64,000 bases of DNA from Desulfovibrio sp. TomC (GTDB taxonomy: Bacteria > Desulfobacterota > Desulfovibrionia > Desulfovibrionales > Desulfovibrionaceae): NCBI RefSeq assembly GCF_000801335.2, contig NZ_JSEH01000003.1, forward strand, positions 124,001 to 188,000, in the 5' to 3' direction. Positions 7,019 to 16,120 of this stretch are shown one piece after another. The translations under genes and the position numbers were made by a program. Under the pieces are notes generated by a model that did not search any database, was not told the DNA's origin, and worked only from the letters and a program-made list of their open reading frames with translations. Position 1 is the stretch's first letter; every line of letters starts with the position of its first letter.

Positions 7019-7555
7019 GTGAGCAAACATAAGAAAATCATGACCGGGGGCGAGGTGCGCCGCACCCTGGAACGCCTGGCCTTTGAGATCATCGAGCGCC
7101 ACGACCCGAGCTGCGAACTGGCCCTGGTCGGCATCCAGCGGCGCGGGGCGGAACTGGCGACGCGCCTTAAAACTATCATTGATTCCCGGGGCAAATGCGA
7201 TGTGCCGCTGGGCAAGATTGACATCAATTTGTACCGCGACGACTGGACCACCCGCGATGTCCAACCGCAGGTCGGTCCGTCGGAACTGGCCTTTTCCCTT
7301 GATGGGAAGAGTGTTGTACTCGTTGACGACGTGCTCTTTTCCGGGCGCACCATCCGGGCCGCCCTGGAAGCGCTCTTGGACTACGGCCGACCCAAGCTCG
7401 TGGAACTGCTGGTGCTCATTGACCGGCGCGGCCACCGCGAACTGCCCATCCAGGCCGATTATGTGGGCAAGCGGGTCCATACCGAACCCGGCGAGCATGT
7501 GGACGTGGCCGTGGCCGAACTCGACGGCGAAGACAGCGTGTTGCTCGTGGACTAG
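7019..7555 (+). CDS. pyrR: PyrR-type uracil phosphoribosyltransferase / pyrimidine regulator
   Basis: 178 residues of the PyrR family: type I phosphoribosyltransferase fold, with the PRPP loop in SVVLVDDVLFSGRTIRAAL (about residues 97-115), the conserved GIQRRGAELA near residue 40, and INLYRDDW. PyrR proteins bind pyr-operon mRNA in Gram-positives and have weak UPRT activity; in Gram-negatives they usually act mainly as a UPRT. GTG at 7019 is chosen because GGGGGAA lies upstream; a TTG at 6995 is the only longer option. It stands alone, divergent from the selenoprotein, with no pyrimidine biosynthesis gene nearby. Confidence 0.9.
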   Translation: MSKHKKIMTGGEVRRTLERLAFEIIERHDPSCELALVGIQRRGAELATRLKTIIDSRGKCDVPLGKIDINLYRDDWTTRDVQPQVGPSELAFSLDGKSVVLVDDVLFSGRTIRAALEALLDYGRPKLVELLVLIDRRGHRELPIQADYVGKRVHTEPGEHVDVAVAELDGEDSVLLVD

Positions 7556-7935
7556 GCGTCAACGCCGGAGCCATGGTCTGGGGGCGGTGCGGACGCCGCT
7601 GCCCGGGCCGCCTGGGGGCCAACTGGCGCAGAGACGGCCCGTTGGGCCGTGCCCGCGGGGAGTGGCGTGGGGTCATTGGCCTCTACGGCGCGGCAACGTG
7701 CTGTCCGCTCTCCGGCCGACAGCTGGGCCGCAGGCTGCGGGAGGGGTCCGGGGAGCCGGCGGCGCTGCCGGTCATCGGGGCGCTCGACCCGCAAACCGTG
7801 GGCGGCTGCGGGAGGGACCGGGGCGCTGACGGTGTCGGTACCCTTTCAGTGCCTCTGTACCTCTTTGGGAAGCCATTGCACGGCCCGCAACTTGTGCGTA
7901 CACGATAGCCATATCCCGCCCAGGAGGCAGTACGC
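7556..7935. other. GC-rich intergenic stretch, no gene seen
   Basis: 380 bases between pyrR and the flavin reductase. Open frames exist in several phases but have arginine/proline-rich shadow composition and no ribosome sites. Two related segments (GGCTGCGGGAGGG at about 7733 and GGCTGCGGGAGGG at about 7803) suggest a short local duplication. The last 20 bases carry the ribosome site for the next gene. Confidence 0.5.
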
Positions 7936-8592
7936 ATGAACATCTTGGCCATTAACGGCAGTCCGCGCAAGAAGTGGAATACGGCCATGCTGCTTGGCAG
8001 CGCTCTGGAAGGTGCAGCCGCTGCCGGCGCTACAACCAAGCTCGTCCATCTCTACGACTACGACTACAAAGGCTGCATCAGCTGCTTTGAGTGCAAGCGC
8101 ATCGGCGGCAAAAATTACGGGCGCTGCGCCGTCAAAGACGGCCTCAAGCCGCTTTTGGAAGAAGCCGCCGCCGCAGACGCGCTTATTCTCGGCACGCCGG
8201 TCTATTTCGGGGCGGAAACCGGGGAGATGCGTTCCTTCATGGAACGGATGCTGTTCCCGTACCTGACCTACACCCCGGGCTATGCCTCGATCTTTCCCCG
8301 CAAGATTCCCACAGCCCTCATCTACGACATGAACGTGCCGGAGGCGGCCATTGTCGAGCGGCAATACGATTCGTTTCTCGAACGCGCACGCGGGTTCATG
8401 GAACGCACCTTTGGCGCCTGCGAGATCCTTACGGCCAACGACACCCTGCAATTTGACGATTATGCAAAATATCTCTGCACGGTCTGGGACGCCGACGCCA
8501 AGGCCAAACGCCGTAAAGAGGTGTTTCCCCAGGATCTGGCCAAGGCCTACGCCCTGGGCGGCCGTCTGGCCGCCGGCCTGGGCAGCGTGTGA
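7936..8592 (+). CDS. Flavodoxin-fold NAD(P)H:FMN reductase / iron-sulfur flavoprotein family
   Basis: 218 residues. Begins MNILAINGSPRKKWNTAMLL, the FMN phosphate-binding loop of NADPH-dependent FMN reductase-like proteins, followed by GCISCFECKR...GRC, a cysteine cluster like that of Isf-type flavoproteins from anaerobes, and the GTPVYFGAETGEMRSFMER flavin loop. Such proteins transfer electrons between flavin and low-potential donors; the substrate is unknown. The third and fourth cysteines are spaced differently from classic Isf, so a 4Fe-4S cluster is possible, not shown. Start ATG follows AGGAGG at 7 bases. Repeat element R1 follows the stop. Confidence 0.85.
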   Translation: MNILAINGSPRKKWNTAMLLGSALEGAAAAGATTKLVHLYDYDYKGCISCFECKRIGGKNYGRCAVKDGLKPLLEEAAAADALILGTPVYFGAETGEMRSFMERMLFPYLTYTPGYASIFPRKIPTALIYDMNVPEAAIVERQYDSFLERARGFMERTFGACEILTANDTLQFDDYAKYLCTVWDADAKAKRRKEVFPQDLAKAYALGGRLAAGLGSV

Positions 8593-8607
8593 GAGAAGAA
8601 AAAGAGT

Positions 8608-8690
8608 GCCTCCGGCGGCCGGGGGCCTGAGGCCCCCGGACCCCCCAACGGGAGAAATTTGTAAAGGGGTTCTGGACGCTGGCTGGCAAT
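8608..8690 (+). repeat. Palindromic intergenic repeat, type A copy R1
   Basis: Full-length copy: GCCTCCGGCGGCC, then the palindrome GGGGGCCTGAGGCCCCC, GGACCCCCC, an A-rich spacer, and the tail AAAGGGGTTCTGG...GGCTGGCAA. Begins 16 bases after the stop of the upstream gene and points in the same direction. Confidence 0.85.
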
Positions 8691-8693
8691 TGC

Positions 8694-8797
8694 TCCGGCG
8701 GCCAAAGGGGCGACCCCTAGTGCATCTACGCTAACCCATTTAAATCTTTCCCATCAAGGGGGTCCGGGGGGGATTATCCCCCCCGGCCGCCGGAGGC
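8694..8797 (-). repeat. Palindromic intergenic repeat, type A copy R2 (inverted to R1)
   Basis: Read on the minus strand from 8797: GCCTCCGGCGGCC, GGGGGGGATAATCCCCCCC, GGACCCCC, TTGATGGGAAAGATTT. It lies 31 bases after the argB stop, oriented with argB, so R1 and R2 face each other between convergent genes. A fragment GCTCCGGCGGCCAAAGGGG on the plus strand at 8694 is a related partial unit. Confidence 0.8.
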
Positions 8798-8828
8798 CTG
8801 TCTTTCTCTTCCCAGTCTTCCCTTCTCT

Positions 8829-9725
8829 CTACGCCTGGCACCGTTTGCACACGATTTCGGTGCCGATGCCGGATCTGGTGAAGAACTCCAGGATGATGCA
8901 GTTCTCCACCCGGCCGTCGAGGATGTGGGCCTTTTCCACGCCCGCGTCCACGGCCTCCATGCAACAGGCGACCTTGGGGATCATGCCGCCTTTGAGCACG
9001 CCGTCGGCCATGGCCTGGGAGGCTTCCTTGATGTCGAGCGACGAGATGAGGGTCTTGTCCTTGTCGAGCACCCCGGACACGTCGGTCAGGAGAACGAGTC
9101 GCTTGGCTCCCAGGGCAGCGGCCATGGACCCGGCCACGGAGTCGGCGTTGATGTTGTAGGTCGCGCCGTGTTCGTCCACGCCGACCGGGGCGATGACCGG
9201 AATAAAGCCCTTGTCGAGCAGGGTGGTGATCAGCTCGGTGTTGATGCCGGTCACTTCGCCAACCTTGCCGAGGTCGATGATCTCGGGCGGCGCGTCGGTG
9301 CGCTCCAGCACCATTTCGAGCTTTCGGGCGGTGATGAGCCGGCCGTCCTTGCCGGACAGGCCGACGGCTGTGCCGCCGTTTAAGTTGATCAGATTGACGA
9401 TGTTCTTGTTCACCTTGCCGACGAGCACCATTTCCACCACGTCCATGGTGGCGTCGTCGGTGATGCGAAGGCCCTGGTGGAACTGGCTGACGATGTTGAG
9501 CTGCTTGAGCATCTGGCCGATCTGCGGCCCGCCGCCGTGGACGATGACCGGGTTTATGCCGATGTATTTGAGCAGGATGACGTTTAAGGCAAAGCTCTCC
9601 TGGAGATGCTCATCCACCATGGCGTGGCCGCCGTATTTGATGACCACGGTCTTGCCGAAAAACTGGCGGATATAGGGCAGGGCCTCCAGGAGCAGATGGG
9701 CCTTGGCGTGTTCGCGGTTCATCAT
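8829..9725 (-). CDS. argB: Acetylglutamate kinase ArgB
   Basis: 298-residue amino-acid kinase phosphorylating N-acetyl-L-glutamate in arginine biosynthesis. Motifs: [10 protein letters not shown] (ATP phosphate contact), [11 protein letters not shown] (substrate loop), [15 protein letters not shown], and the C-terminal [13 protein letters not shown] with the second conserved lysine. The N-terminal extension of about 20 residues before VVIKYGG is typical of the arginine-inhibited hexameric class. Start is one of two adjacent ATGs. Follows hslU by 15 bases and is probably co-transcribed with hslV-hslU. The final residues include CKRC, a pair of cysteines seen in some homologues. Confidence 0.96.
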   Translation of the reverse strand: MMNREHAKAHLLLEALPYIRQFFGKTVVIKYGGHAMVDEHLQESFALNVILLKYIGINPVIVHGGGPQIGQMLKQLNIVSQFHQGLRITDDATMDVVEMVLVGKVNKNIVNLINLNGGTAVGLSGKDGRLITARKLEMVLERTDAPPEIIDLGKVGEVTGINTELITTLLDKGFIPVIAPVGVDEHGATYNINADSVAGSMAAALGAKRLVLLTDVSGVLDKDKTLISSLDIKEASQAMADGVLKGGMIPKVACCMEAVDAGVEKAHILDGRVENCIILEFFTRSGIGTEIVCKRCQA

Positions 9726-9740
9726 CGTTTCTCCGGTTGT

Positions 9741-11114
9741 CTAGAGAATGTAGCGGGACAAATCCCGGTCCTCGGCCACGTCGGCGAGGTTGGCCTGCAC
9801 GTAGGCCGGGTCCACGACCACGGTCTGGCCGCCCTGGTCCGATGCGGCAAAGGACAGGTCGGACAGGATTTTTTCCATGATGGTATAGAGCCGCCGGGCT
9901 CCGATGTTCTCGGTCTCCTCATTGACGCGCTGGGCAAAGGCCGCCACTTCGCGAAGGGCCTCGTCGGTGAATTCCAGGGTCACGCCCTCGGTGGCCAGAA
10001 GCGCCCGGTACTGGACGGTGAGCGCGTTTTGCGGCTCGGTCAGGATGCGGTAGAAATCCTCGGCCGTCAGCGCCCGCAGCTCCACCCGCAAGGGGAAGCG
10101 ACCCTGCAACTCCGGCACGAGGTCGGAGGGCTTGGAGAAGTGAAAAGCGCCGGCGGCGATAAAGAGGATGTGGTCGGTTTTCACCATGCCGTACTTGGTG
10201 TTGACCACGCAGCCCTCGACCACGGGCAGCAGGTCGCGCTGCACGCCCTCGCGCGACACGTCCGGGCCTTGCCCCCCGCCCTGTTTGCCGCAGATCTTGT
10301 CGATCTCGTCGATAAAGATGATGCCGGTCTGCTCCACGCGCTCCTTGGCCGTCTCGGACACCTTGTCCATGTCCACCAGACGGTCGGATTCCTCCTGCAA
10401 AAGCACTTCGTAGGCATCGCGCACCCGCATGGAGCGGGTCTTTTTGCGCTGGGGAAAGACCTTGGAGAACATGTCCTTGAACTGGCTGCCCATGTCTTCC
10501 ATGCCCGGCATGGACATGATTTCCACCTGGGGCGAGGGGACGGACACCTCGACCGGCACCATGCGGTCGTCGAGTTTGCCCTCGCGCCAGAGCTTGCGCA
10601 GCTTCTCGCGGGTGCTCAGGGTGGAATCTTCGGGCGGCGCGGCCGGAGCTTCCAGGGACGACATCATGGGAATCGGGGCCATGCCCGTGTGGGCGGATTC
10701 GGGCAAAAGGATGTCGAGCAGGCGTTCCTCAGCCGCTTTTTCGGCTTTGACCGCCACCCGGGCCAGCTCTTCCTTGCGCACCAGACTGACCCCGATTTCC
10801 ATCAGGTCGCGCACCATGGACTCCACGTCGCGGCCGACATAGCCGACCTCGGTGAACTTGGTGGCCTCGACCTTGAAAAAGGGCGAACCGGCCAGCTTGG
10901 CCAGCCGCCGGGCAATCTCGGTCTTGCCCACGCCCGTGGGTCCGATCATGATGATGTTTTTCGGCGCGATCTCCTCGCGCAAGACCGGTTCGATCTGCTG
11001 GCGTCGCCAGCGGTTGCGCATGGCAATGGCCACCATGCGTTTGGCGTCGCTTTGGCCGATGATATAATTGTCGAGCTCGGAAACGATCTCGCGCGGCGTC
11101 AGACTGGCGTGCAT
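9741..11114 (-). CDS. hslU: HslU, ATPase subunit of the HslVU protease
   Basis: 457-residue AAA+ unfoldase that feeds substrates into the HslV peptidase. Features: early [20 protein letters not shown], pore GYVGRD, Walker A GPTGVGKT (58-65), the I-domain insertion (about 110-240), Walker [12 protein letters not shown], sensor and arginine-finger regions, and the extreme C-terminus LSRYIL that docks into HslV. Length matches the family. Starts 12 bases after hslV, so the pair is translationally close. Confidence 0.97.
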   Translation of the reverse strand: MHASLTPREIVSELDNYIIGQSDAKRMVAIAMRNRWRRQQIEPVLREEIAPKNIIMIGPTGVGKTEIARRLAKLAGSPFFKVEATKFTEVGYVGRDVESMVRDLMEIGVSLVRKEELARVAVKAEKAAEERLLDILLPESAHTGMAPIPMMSSLEAPAAPPEDSTLSTREKLRKLWREGKLDDRMVPVEVSVPSPQVEIMSMPGMEDMGSQFKDMFSKVFPQRKKTRSMRVRDAYEVLLQEESDRLVDMDKVSETAKERVEQTGIIFIDEIDKICGKQGGGQGPDVSREGVQRDLLPVVEGCVVNTKYGMVKTDHILFIAAGAFHFSKPSDLVPELQGRFPLRVELRALTAEDFYRILTEPQNALTVQYRALLATEGVTLEFTDEALREVAAFAQRVNEETENIGARRLYTIMEKILSDLSFAASDQGGQTVVVDPAYVQANLADVAEDRDLSRYIL

Positions 11115-11126
11115 GGCAACTCCTCG

Positions 11127-11669
11127 TTAAACCCGTTCAATCGTCTCCACCACCAGACGGTCGTTGGTGTAGACGCACATCTCGGACGCTATGGCCATGG
11201 ATTTTTCCACAATTTCCCGGGGGGACAGCTGGGTATGGCGCAGAAGCGCCCGGGCCGCCGCCAGGGCATAGGGACCGCCCGAACCAATGGCCGCCGCGCC
11301 GTCGTCCGGCTCAATCACATCGCCCGTGCCGGACAGCATCAGCACGTTGCCGGCATCGGCCACGATCATCATGGCTTCCAGCCGGCGCAAATATTTGTCC
11401 TTGCGCCAATCCTTGGCCAGCTCCACGCTGGCCCGGACTAGATTGCCGCCATATTCTTCCAGCTTGGCCTCAAAGCGCTCAAAGAGCGTAAAGGCATCGG
11501 CCGTGGCCCCGGCAAAGCCGATGACCACCTTGTCTTTGTACATCCGGCGCACCTTGCGCGCCGTGTGCTTGACGGCAATGGCCTGCCCAAGCGTCACCTG
11601 CCCATCGCCGGCCACGGCCACCCCGGCCTCGGTGCGCACGGCGAGTATCGTCGTTCCACGTAGTTCCAT
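11127..11669 (-). CDS. hslV: HslV, peptidase subunit of the HslVU protease
   Basis: 180-residue proteasome-like threonine peptidase. The start at 11669 ([11 protein letters not shown]) leaves the catalytic threonine at residue 6, after a short propeptide; the active form should begin TTILAVR. Other landmarks: [33 protein letters not shown] and [15 protein letters not shown] longer open frame to 12023 contains repeat sequence and is not credible. First gene of the hslV-hslU-argB operon, with a type B repeat directly upstream. Confidence 0.95.
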   Translation of the reverse strand: MELRGTTILAVRTEAGVAVAGDGQVTLGQAIAVKHTARKVRRMYKDKVVIGFAGATADAFTLFERFEAKLEEYGGNLVRASVELAKDWRKDKYLRRLEAMMIVADAGNVLMLSGTGDVIEPDDGAAAIGSGGPYALAAARALLRHTQLSPREIVEKSMAIASEMCVYTNDRLVVETIERV

Positions 11670-11681
11670 GTGTTTGTCTGT

Positions 11682-11780
11682 GCCTCCGGCGGGTGGGGGA
11701 GGAAACCCCTTTTTGAAAAAGGGTTTCCTCCCCCAGACCCCCTCCTTCCCCAAAAACGTTTTATGGGGGGTTACATACGA
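11682..11780 (-). repeat. Palindromic repeat, type B copy (R3)
   Basis: Contains a long palindrome (GGGGGAGGAAACCC ... GGGTTTCCTCCCCC with a T5/A5 centre) and ends in GCCGGAGGC next to the hslV start. Read with hslV it begins AAAACGTTTTTGGGGAAGG, as does the copy before the epimerase gene at 39697. It shares its GCCTCCGGC end with the type A family. Confidence 0.75.
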
Positions 11781-11845
11781 AAATTGCCCGGTTCGTCCGG
11801 CGGGCAGGGGCGGGTTGCCCGGACCGAGGCCGGCGCAGCTGAATA

Positions 11846-12628
11846 TCAGACGGCCTTGGCTGTGGCCGTAAAAAAGAAGCGGGGAAACCGGAAAATGATC
11901 CGCCCGTCTCGTTGCTTGGGGTAGGCCTGGACCACCCGGTCGGAGACGTCGCGCGCAAAAGCGGCCTGATCCGCATCGGACAGGGCGCGAAGATACGGGC
12001 GAAGCCCTGTGCCGCGATACCATTCCATGATGTCGGCATGGGAGCCGAGCACATGGTAGTAGGTGGTCTGCCAGAGGGTGAAATCCGCCGCAAGGTCTGA
12101 GAGCAGATCGAAATACTGTCCTGGGAGCAGGTTATAAAAGATGCGCGGGTTTGAAAAAGCGCCCGACCATGTTGCTCCGGCCACCAGCTCGGCAATGATC
12201 CGGTGGATCGGTTCGTCATAATTCATGGGCGTCTGCACGGCCAGCACGCCGCCGGGGCGCAACAGGCCAAACATGTTGCGCAAGAGTCCCGGGTGGTCGG
12301 GAATCCACTGGATGCAGGCATTGGAAAAGACCACATCAAAACCGTGTTGTTCCAGGCTGCCCAGGTCCTGGCCGGCGTCGCACAGGGCAAACTCCAGGTC
12401 GGGGTGATTGGCCCTGGCGGCCGCGATCATTTCCGGGGAACTGTCGATGCCCAGGATGCGCGCCCCAGGGAAGCGTCCGGCCAGGACCCGGCTGCTGTTG
12501 CCCGGCCCGCAGCCCAGGTCGAGGACGTCTTGCGGCGCATTGCACGCGATCCTGCCCGCCAGGTCGATGGCCGGTTGGGTCCGTTCCCGTTCAAACTTCA
12601 AATATTGCCCGCTGTCCCAATCCGCCAT
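11846..12628 (-). CDS. tam: Class I SAM methyltransferase, trans-aconitate 2-methyltransferase-like
   Basis: 260 residues from ATG 12628 (AAGGACA upstream). SAM-binding motif [17 protein letters not shown], motif [18 protein letters not shown], motif for the acidic adenine contact [10 protein letters not shown] and post-motif [20 protein letters not shown], which is characteristic of Tam: the phrase NACIQWI(P) with following LL..M is shared with E. coli Tam. Tam methylates trans-aconitate, a by-product inhibitor of aconitase. The ORF extends upstream to 12940 through non-coding sequence with a repeat; that part is rejected. Stands alone on the minus strand. Confidence 0.82.
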   Translation of the reverse strand: MADWDSGQYLKFERERTQPAIDLAGRIACNAPQDVLDLGCGPGNSSRVLAGRFPGARILGIDSSPEMIAAARANHPDLEFALCDAGQDLGSLEQHGFDVVFSNACIQWIPDHPGLLRNMFGLLRPGGVLAVQTPMNYDEPIHRIIAELVAGATWSGAFSNPRIFYNLLPGQYFDLLSDLAADFTLWQTTYYHVLGSHADIMEWYRGTGLRPYLRALSDADQAAFARDVSDRVVQAYPKQRDGRIIFRFPRFFFTATAKAV

Positions 12629-12940
12629 AGCCTGTCCTTTTGCCTCCGAGAGGCGACGCCCCCATTGGGGCCGGGGAACGTCCCGCCCCGACTGTGCGCC
12701 GGTTTTGAAAGCCTGCCAGCCCGTCAAGGGACCGGGGTGATCCTCTCGGCCCGGGGCAGGGCCTCGGCCGGCGGAGCAAAGGTGGTTCCCGTCAAGCGCA
12801 AGCGCTGGCTGTCCTCGTCCGAAGCCGACCGGATTGCCAGTCAACCCCAAGAACCCTTTGAAAACGTTCCCCATTGCAGGGGTCCGGGGGGATGATCCCC
12901 CCGGTGGGGTCCGGGGCAAAGCCCCGGCCGCCGGAGGCAA
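12629..12940. other. Intergenic region upstream of the methyltransferase
   Basis: 312 bases without a gene. The right third is repeat copy R4. The left part should contain the promoter of the methyltransferase gene, but no clear -35/-10 pair stands out in the GC-rich sequence. Confidence 0.5.
12838..12938 (-). repeat. Palindromic intergenic repeat, type A copy R4 (compound)
   Basis: Minus-strand reading from 12938: GCCTCCGGCGGCC, a first palindrome GGGGCTTTGCCCC, then GGACCCCACC, a second palindrome GGGGGGATCATCCCCCC, GGACCCCTGCA, and the full tail GTTTTCAAAGGGTTCTTGG...GACTGGCAA. It begins 2 bases after the stop of the macro-domain gene, in that gene's direction. The doubled palindrome looks like one element inserted into another. 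Confidence 0.8.
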
Positions 12941-13507
12941 TTACCGCGACGGTGTCCCCAATAAGGCCTCGGCCGCACTCCGCCAGAGGGCGAAGGCCTG
13001 GGAGCCGTGCAGGTACATGCGGATTTCCCGGAGCGGCCCGTTTTCCAGGGCCTTGGCCAGGACGCCAAGGGCCAGGGGGGCGGCCAACTCGACGGGATAA
13101 CCGTAGACGCCGGTGGAGATGGCCGGGAAGGACACGGTGGCCAGATTGTGTTCGACGGCCCGGGCGATGGACTCGGCATAGGCCGAGCGCAGGGCTTCGG
13201 GTTCGCCCTGGGAGCCGCCGCGCCAGATGGGGCCGACGGTATGAATGATATGCCGGGCAGGGAGGTCGAAACCGGGGGTGATGACCGCCCCGCCGGCCGG
13301 CAGACGGCCGATTTGGGCGATGATGTCCCGGCAGGCGGCCGGCAGTTTCGGCCCGGCGGCGCGGTGGATGGCCCCGTCCACGCCGCCGCCGCCGGCCAGG
13401 GCGGAATTGGCGGCGTTGACGATGGCGTCGGCGTCATCCCGGGTGATGTCGCCTTCAATGAGGCGCAGGGTGCCGTGGCCGATGGGGTAGTTTGCGGTAT
13501 CGGGCAT
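12941..13507 (-). CDS. Macro domain protein (O-acetyl-ADP-ribose / ADP-ribose hydrolase family)
   Basis: 188 residues, essentially one macro domain. Signature residues: [33 protein letters not shown] (ADP-ribose pocket), and the phosphate loop [13 protein letters not shown]. MacroD/YmdB-type enzymes hydrolyse O-acetyl-ADP-ribose or remove ADP-ribose from proteins, and YmdB also modulates RNase III. ATG at 13507 has GGAGG upstream. It is the third gene of a pspF-M16-macro unit (19 bases after the peptidase). Confidence 0.92.
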   Translation of the reverse strand: MPDTANYPIGHGTLRLIEGDITRDDADAIVNAANSALAGGGGVDGAIHRAAGPKLPAACRDIIAQIGRLPAGGAVITPGFDLPARHIIHTVGPIWRGGSQGEPEALRSAYAESIARAVEHNLATVSFPAISTGVYGYPVELAAPLALGVLAKALENGPLREIRMYLHGSQAFALWRSAAEALLGTPSR

Positions 13508-13526
13508 GGGGGCCTCCGATGGCTGT

Positions 13527-14786
13527 CTAGGGAAGGGCGGCGTTGGGTCCCATGATGCAAAGGCCGGTGGCGGCCTCGGTAAACGCCGCCTTGGCCGTGG
13601 CGGCCACGTCGGCCGTGGTGACGGCGTCGAGGGCGGCGGCGGTCTCCTCAAGGGGAATCTGGCGGTCAAAGAGCAGGATATTGCGGGCCAGGCGCATCAT
13701 GCGGTTTTCGGTGGATTCCGCGCCGAGGTAGAGCAGGCCTTTTAAGTGTTCCCGGGTGTGGTCGAGTTCTTCGGCGGCCACGGCCCCGTCGGCCACGGCG
13801 GCCAGTTCGGCGGCCACCACGTCCAGGAGTTCGCCGGTGCGCTCGGGGTCCACGGCGGCCTGGATTTCCAGCAGCCCGGTATCGGACAGGCCGTTGACCC
13901 CGGCGTAGATGGAATAGGCCAGTCCGCGTTTTTCGCGCACTTCCTGAAAGAGCCGTGAGGACATATTGCCGCCAAGGAGCGTGGCCAGCAGGGTGTGGGC
14001 GAAGCGGTCCGGGCTGGCGTTGCCCACAGACGGAAAGGCCATGATGACGTGGTTTTGTTCCCAGTCGCGGAGAAGGGCGATCTTGGGCGGCGTATAGAGG
14101 CCGGCCGGCTGGGCCGGGGCGGCGGCCAGGGCGGACAGGTGGCCAAAAGCGGCGGCGGCCAGATCGGTCAGGGCCTCGTGGTCAATGGCCCCGGCGGCCA
14201 CCACGGTGATGGCGTCGGGGCGGTAATTGGCCTGTCGCCAGTCGGCCAGGGAGGCGGCGGTGGCGGCCGAGACCGAGGCTGGCGTGCCGGTGATGGAATG
14301 GGCCAGGGCCGGGTTGGCCCAGGCGGCGGCCCAGAAGTCCTCGTGGATCTTCTCCTCGGGCGTCTCCTCGACCATGGAGATTTCCTGAAGAATGACGGCT
14401 TGTTCGCGGCCGAGTTCCTCAGGGTCGATGCGCGCATTGAGCACGATGTCGCTTAAAATATCAAAGGCCCGGACCAGATGGGCGTCCATGACCCGGATAT
14501 AAAAGCAGGTGGCCTCGCGGGAGGTGAAGGCATTGGACAGGCCGCCCAGGGTGTCCAGTTCCTTGGCGATGGTCAGGGCGTCGCGGCGGGCGGTGCCTTT
14601 AAAGGCCATGTGCTCCATGAGATGGGCCATGCCTTCCTGGCCGGCGGCCTCGTGGCGGGAGCCGGCTTCGATCCAGAGGCCAAGGCTTGCGGTCTTGGAC
14701 TGGGGCATGTGTTCGGTGACGACGCGCACGCCGTTTGGCAGGCGTGTGGCCCGGGAGTGGCTGTCGAATTCGGTGGTTTGGCGCAT
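13527..14786 (-). CDS. M16 family zinc peptidase (processing-peptidase-like)
   Basis: 419 residues. The inverted zinc motif HLMEH lies at residues 55-59 within [18 protein letters not shown], followed by the third ligand region [13 protein letters not shown] and a C-terminal non-catalytic M16 half ([30 protein letters not shown]). This is the compact bacterial form of mitochondrial processing-peptidase beta-like proteins; substrates are usually unknown. Nine bases downstream of pspF, hence probably expressed with it. Confidence 0.93.
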   Translation of the reverse strand: MRQTTEFDSHSRATRLPNGVRVVTEHMPQSKTASLGLWIEAGSRHEAAGQEGMAHLMEHMAFKGTARRDALTIAKELDTLGGLSNAFTSREATCFYIRVMDAHLVRAFDILSDIVLNARIDPEELGREQAVILQEISMVEETPEEKIHEDFWAAAWANPALAHSITGTPASVSAATAASLADWRQANYRPDAITVVAAGAIDHEALTDLAAAAFGHLSALAAAPAQPAGLYTPPKIALLRDWEQNHVIMAFPSVGNASPDRFAHTLLATLLGGNMSSRLFQEVREKRGLAYSIYAGVNGLSDTGLLEIQAAVDPERTGELLDVVAAELAAVADGAVAAEELDHTREHLKGLLYLGAESTENRMMRLARNILLFDRQIPLEETAAALDAVTTADVAATAKAAFTEAATGLCIMGPNAALP

Positions 14787-14795
14787 GGCCTGGGG

Positions 14796-15962
14796 CTACG
14801 GGTGTTTGGTCGCGGCGTCAAGAGCAGCGGCATATTTGCGGTACAGGCCGCGCAGCTGATGGTAGGTGAGCCCCAAAAGCGCGGCCGCCTTGCGCTGGTT
14901 GCCGCCGGCCCGGGCCAGGGCGCTGGCGAGCAGATCGGTCTCGAAAGCGGCGGTGGCTTCGGTCCAGGTGGGGGGGGGAGAAGAGAAGGCGGAAGAGGCC
15001 TCCGGCGGCCGGGGGGATGATCCCCCCGGACCCCTGCACAGGGAGAGGGGTTGCGGGGGGAGAGTGGTTGGAGGGTGGACGGCGGGCGGCTGGGGGGCGC
15101 TGCCGTCCTGGTGCTCAAAGGCCGTACGAGCCGGGGGAAAAGGGGCCGTGCGAACAGGGGAAAAAGGGGCGTGGGGGTGGGCGAAGGGGTCGAGGGTGAC
15201 GTGGTCGATGCGCGGGGAAGGCGATTGGAGAACGGCGCGTTCGATGACGGTCTTGAGTTCGCGGATGTTGCCGGGCCAGGGATGGGCGGCCAGGGCGGCC
15301 AGGGCCGCGGCGGTGAAGACGGGCGGCTCGGGCCGGCCGATTTCGGCGGCAAAGCGGGCGGCAAAGCGCTCGGCCAGATAGGCGACGTCGCCCTGGCGAT
15401 GGCGCAGCGGCGGAGCAAAGAGCACCGAAAAAGCCAGCCGGTCAAGCAGATCGGGCAACAACCGGCCCCGGCGCACCAGTTCGCGGGGATCGACGTTGAC
15501 CGCGGCCACCACACGCACGTTGACCCCAACCGGCAGGCTGGTCCCCACCCGCTCGATCACGCCGTATTCCACGGCCCGCAGCAGCTTGGCCTGGACCGAG
15601 ATGGGCACGGTTTGCAGCTCGTCCAGAAAGATCGTGCCGCCGTCGGCCACTTCAAAGCGTCCCGGCCGGCGTCGGATAGCCCCGGTGAAGGCCCCGGCTT
15701 CGTGGCCGAAGAGTTCGGATTCGATGAGCGTGCGCGGCAGGGCGGCCAGGTTGACGGGCACATACGGCCCCTGCCAGCGCGGCGAGTGGTAATGGAGGCG
15801 GGCGGCGGCCAGCTCCTTGCCGGCGCCGCGTTCGCCAACGATGAGCGCCGGCCGGTCGATGGCGGCGGCCAGGGCCACGGCTTCCATGAATTCCAGGAAG
15901 GCATCGGACTGGCCCAGGGCTTCGGCCAGCCAGGGGGCGGCGGACGGCATGGTCGGTTTCAC
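14796..15962 (-). CDS. pspF: PspF-like sigma-54 enhancer-binding protein, with a repeat element inside its linker
   Basis: 388 residues. No receiver domain: the AAA+ domain starts at once, as in PspF. Walker A GERGAGKE, ELFGHEAGAFTGAIRRRPG with the sigma-54-contacting GAFTGA loop, Walker B GGTIFLDEL, and WPGNIRELK. After an unusually long proline-rich linker (about residues 245-335) comes a Fis-type helix-turn-helix, GNQRKAAALLGLTYHQL. Part of the linker (CRGPGGSSPRPPEA) is encoded by an intergenic repeat unit. The gene is divergent from pspA across a sigma-54 promoter, which supports the PspF role: activating pspA during envelope stress, normally restrained by PspA. Confidence 0.88.
   Translation of the reverse strand: MKPTMPSAAPWLAEALGQSDAFLEFMEAVALAAAIDRPALIVGERGAGKELAAARLHYHSPRWQGPYVPVNLAALPRTLIESELFGHEAGAFTGAIRRRPGRFEVADGGTIFLDELQTVPISVQAKLLRAVEYGVIERVGTSLPVGVNVRVVAAVNVDPRELVRRGRLLPDLLDRLAFSVLFAPPLRHRQGDVAYLAERFAARFAAEIGRPEPPVFTAAALAALAAHPWPGNIRELKTVIERAVLQSPSPRIDHVTLDPFAHPHAPFSPVRTAPFPPARTAFEHQDGSAPQPPAVHPPTTLPPQPLSLCRGPGGSSPRPPEASSAFSSPPPTWTEATAAFETDLLASALARAGGNQRKAAALLGLTYHQLRGLYRKYAAALDAATKHP
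14998..15042 (+). repeat. Palindromic repeat type A copy R5 inside pspF coding sequence
   Basis: GCCTCCGGCGGCC, GGGGGGATGATCCCCCC and GGACCCCTGCA, identical in form to intergenic copies R6 and R9, here within the pspF frame and antisense to it. It encodes CRGPGGSSPRPPEA in the linker without breaking the frame. The T-rich tail of the repeat is absent. Confidence 0.85.
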
Positions 15963-15970
15963 CTCTTATG

Positions 15971-16004
15971 TGGCGAAAAATGCCAGAAAATGGCGAATGC
16001 TGCA
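15971..16004. promoter_or_regulatory. Candidate PspF upstream activating sites
   Basis: Two copies of TGGCGAA (15971 and 15991) start exactly 20 bases apart, about two helical turns. The first is part of an inverted repeat TGGCGAAAAATGCCA. They lie 54-87 bases upstream of the sigma-54 core element of pspA, a usual enhancer distance. Site assignment is inferred. Confidence 0.5.
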
Positions 16005-16057
16005 AGACTTGTCTGGGGCGCTAGCGGCATAAGCCCGAAATATTGCCGATTATTTCC

Positions 16058-16073
16058 TGGCACGGTCCCTGCT
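16058..16073 (+). promoter_or_regulatory. Sigma-54 promoter of pspA
   Basis: TGGCACGGTCCCTGCT matches the -24/-12 consensus, with GG and GC separated by the required 10 bases. It is 48 bases upstream of the pspA start and next to pspF, whose product would activate it. Confidence 0.88.
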
Positions 16074-16120
16074 TTATGGGCTGCGAAGGCCGCAACAAAG
16101 ATGCGGCACGGAGGAACGCC

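Noticed and set aside
7556-7935. Small protein-coding gene
   Set aside because: Frames in this GC-rich gap are arginine/proline-rich shadows with no ribosome site or recognisable motif.
9606-11441. 611-residue open frame on the plus strand
   Set aside because: It is antisense to argB, hslU and hslV, which are unmistakable; composition is His/Gly/Leu-rich as expected of a GC-rich shadow frame.
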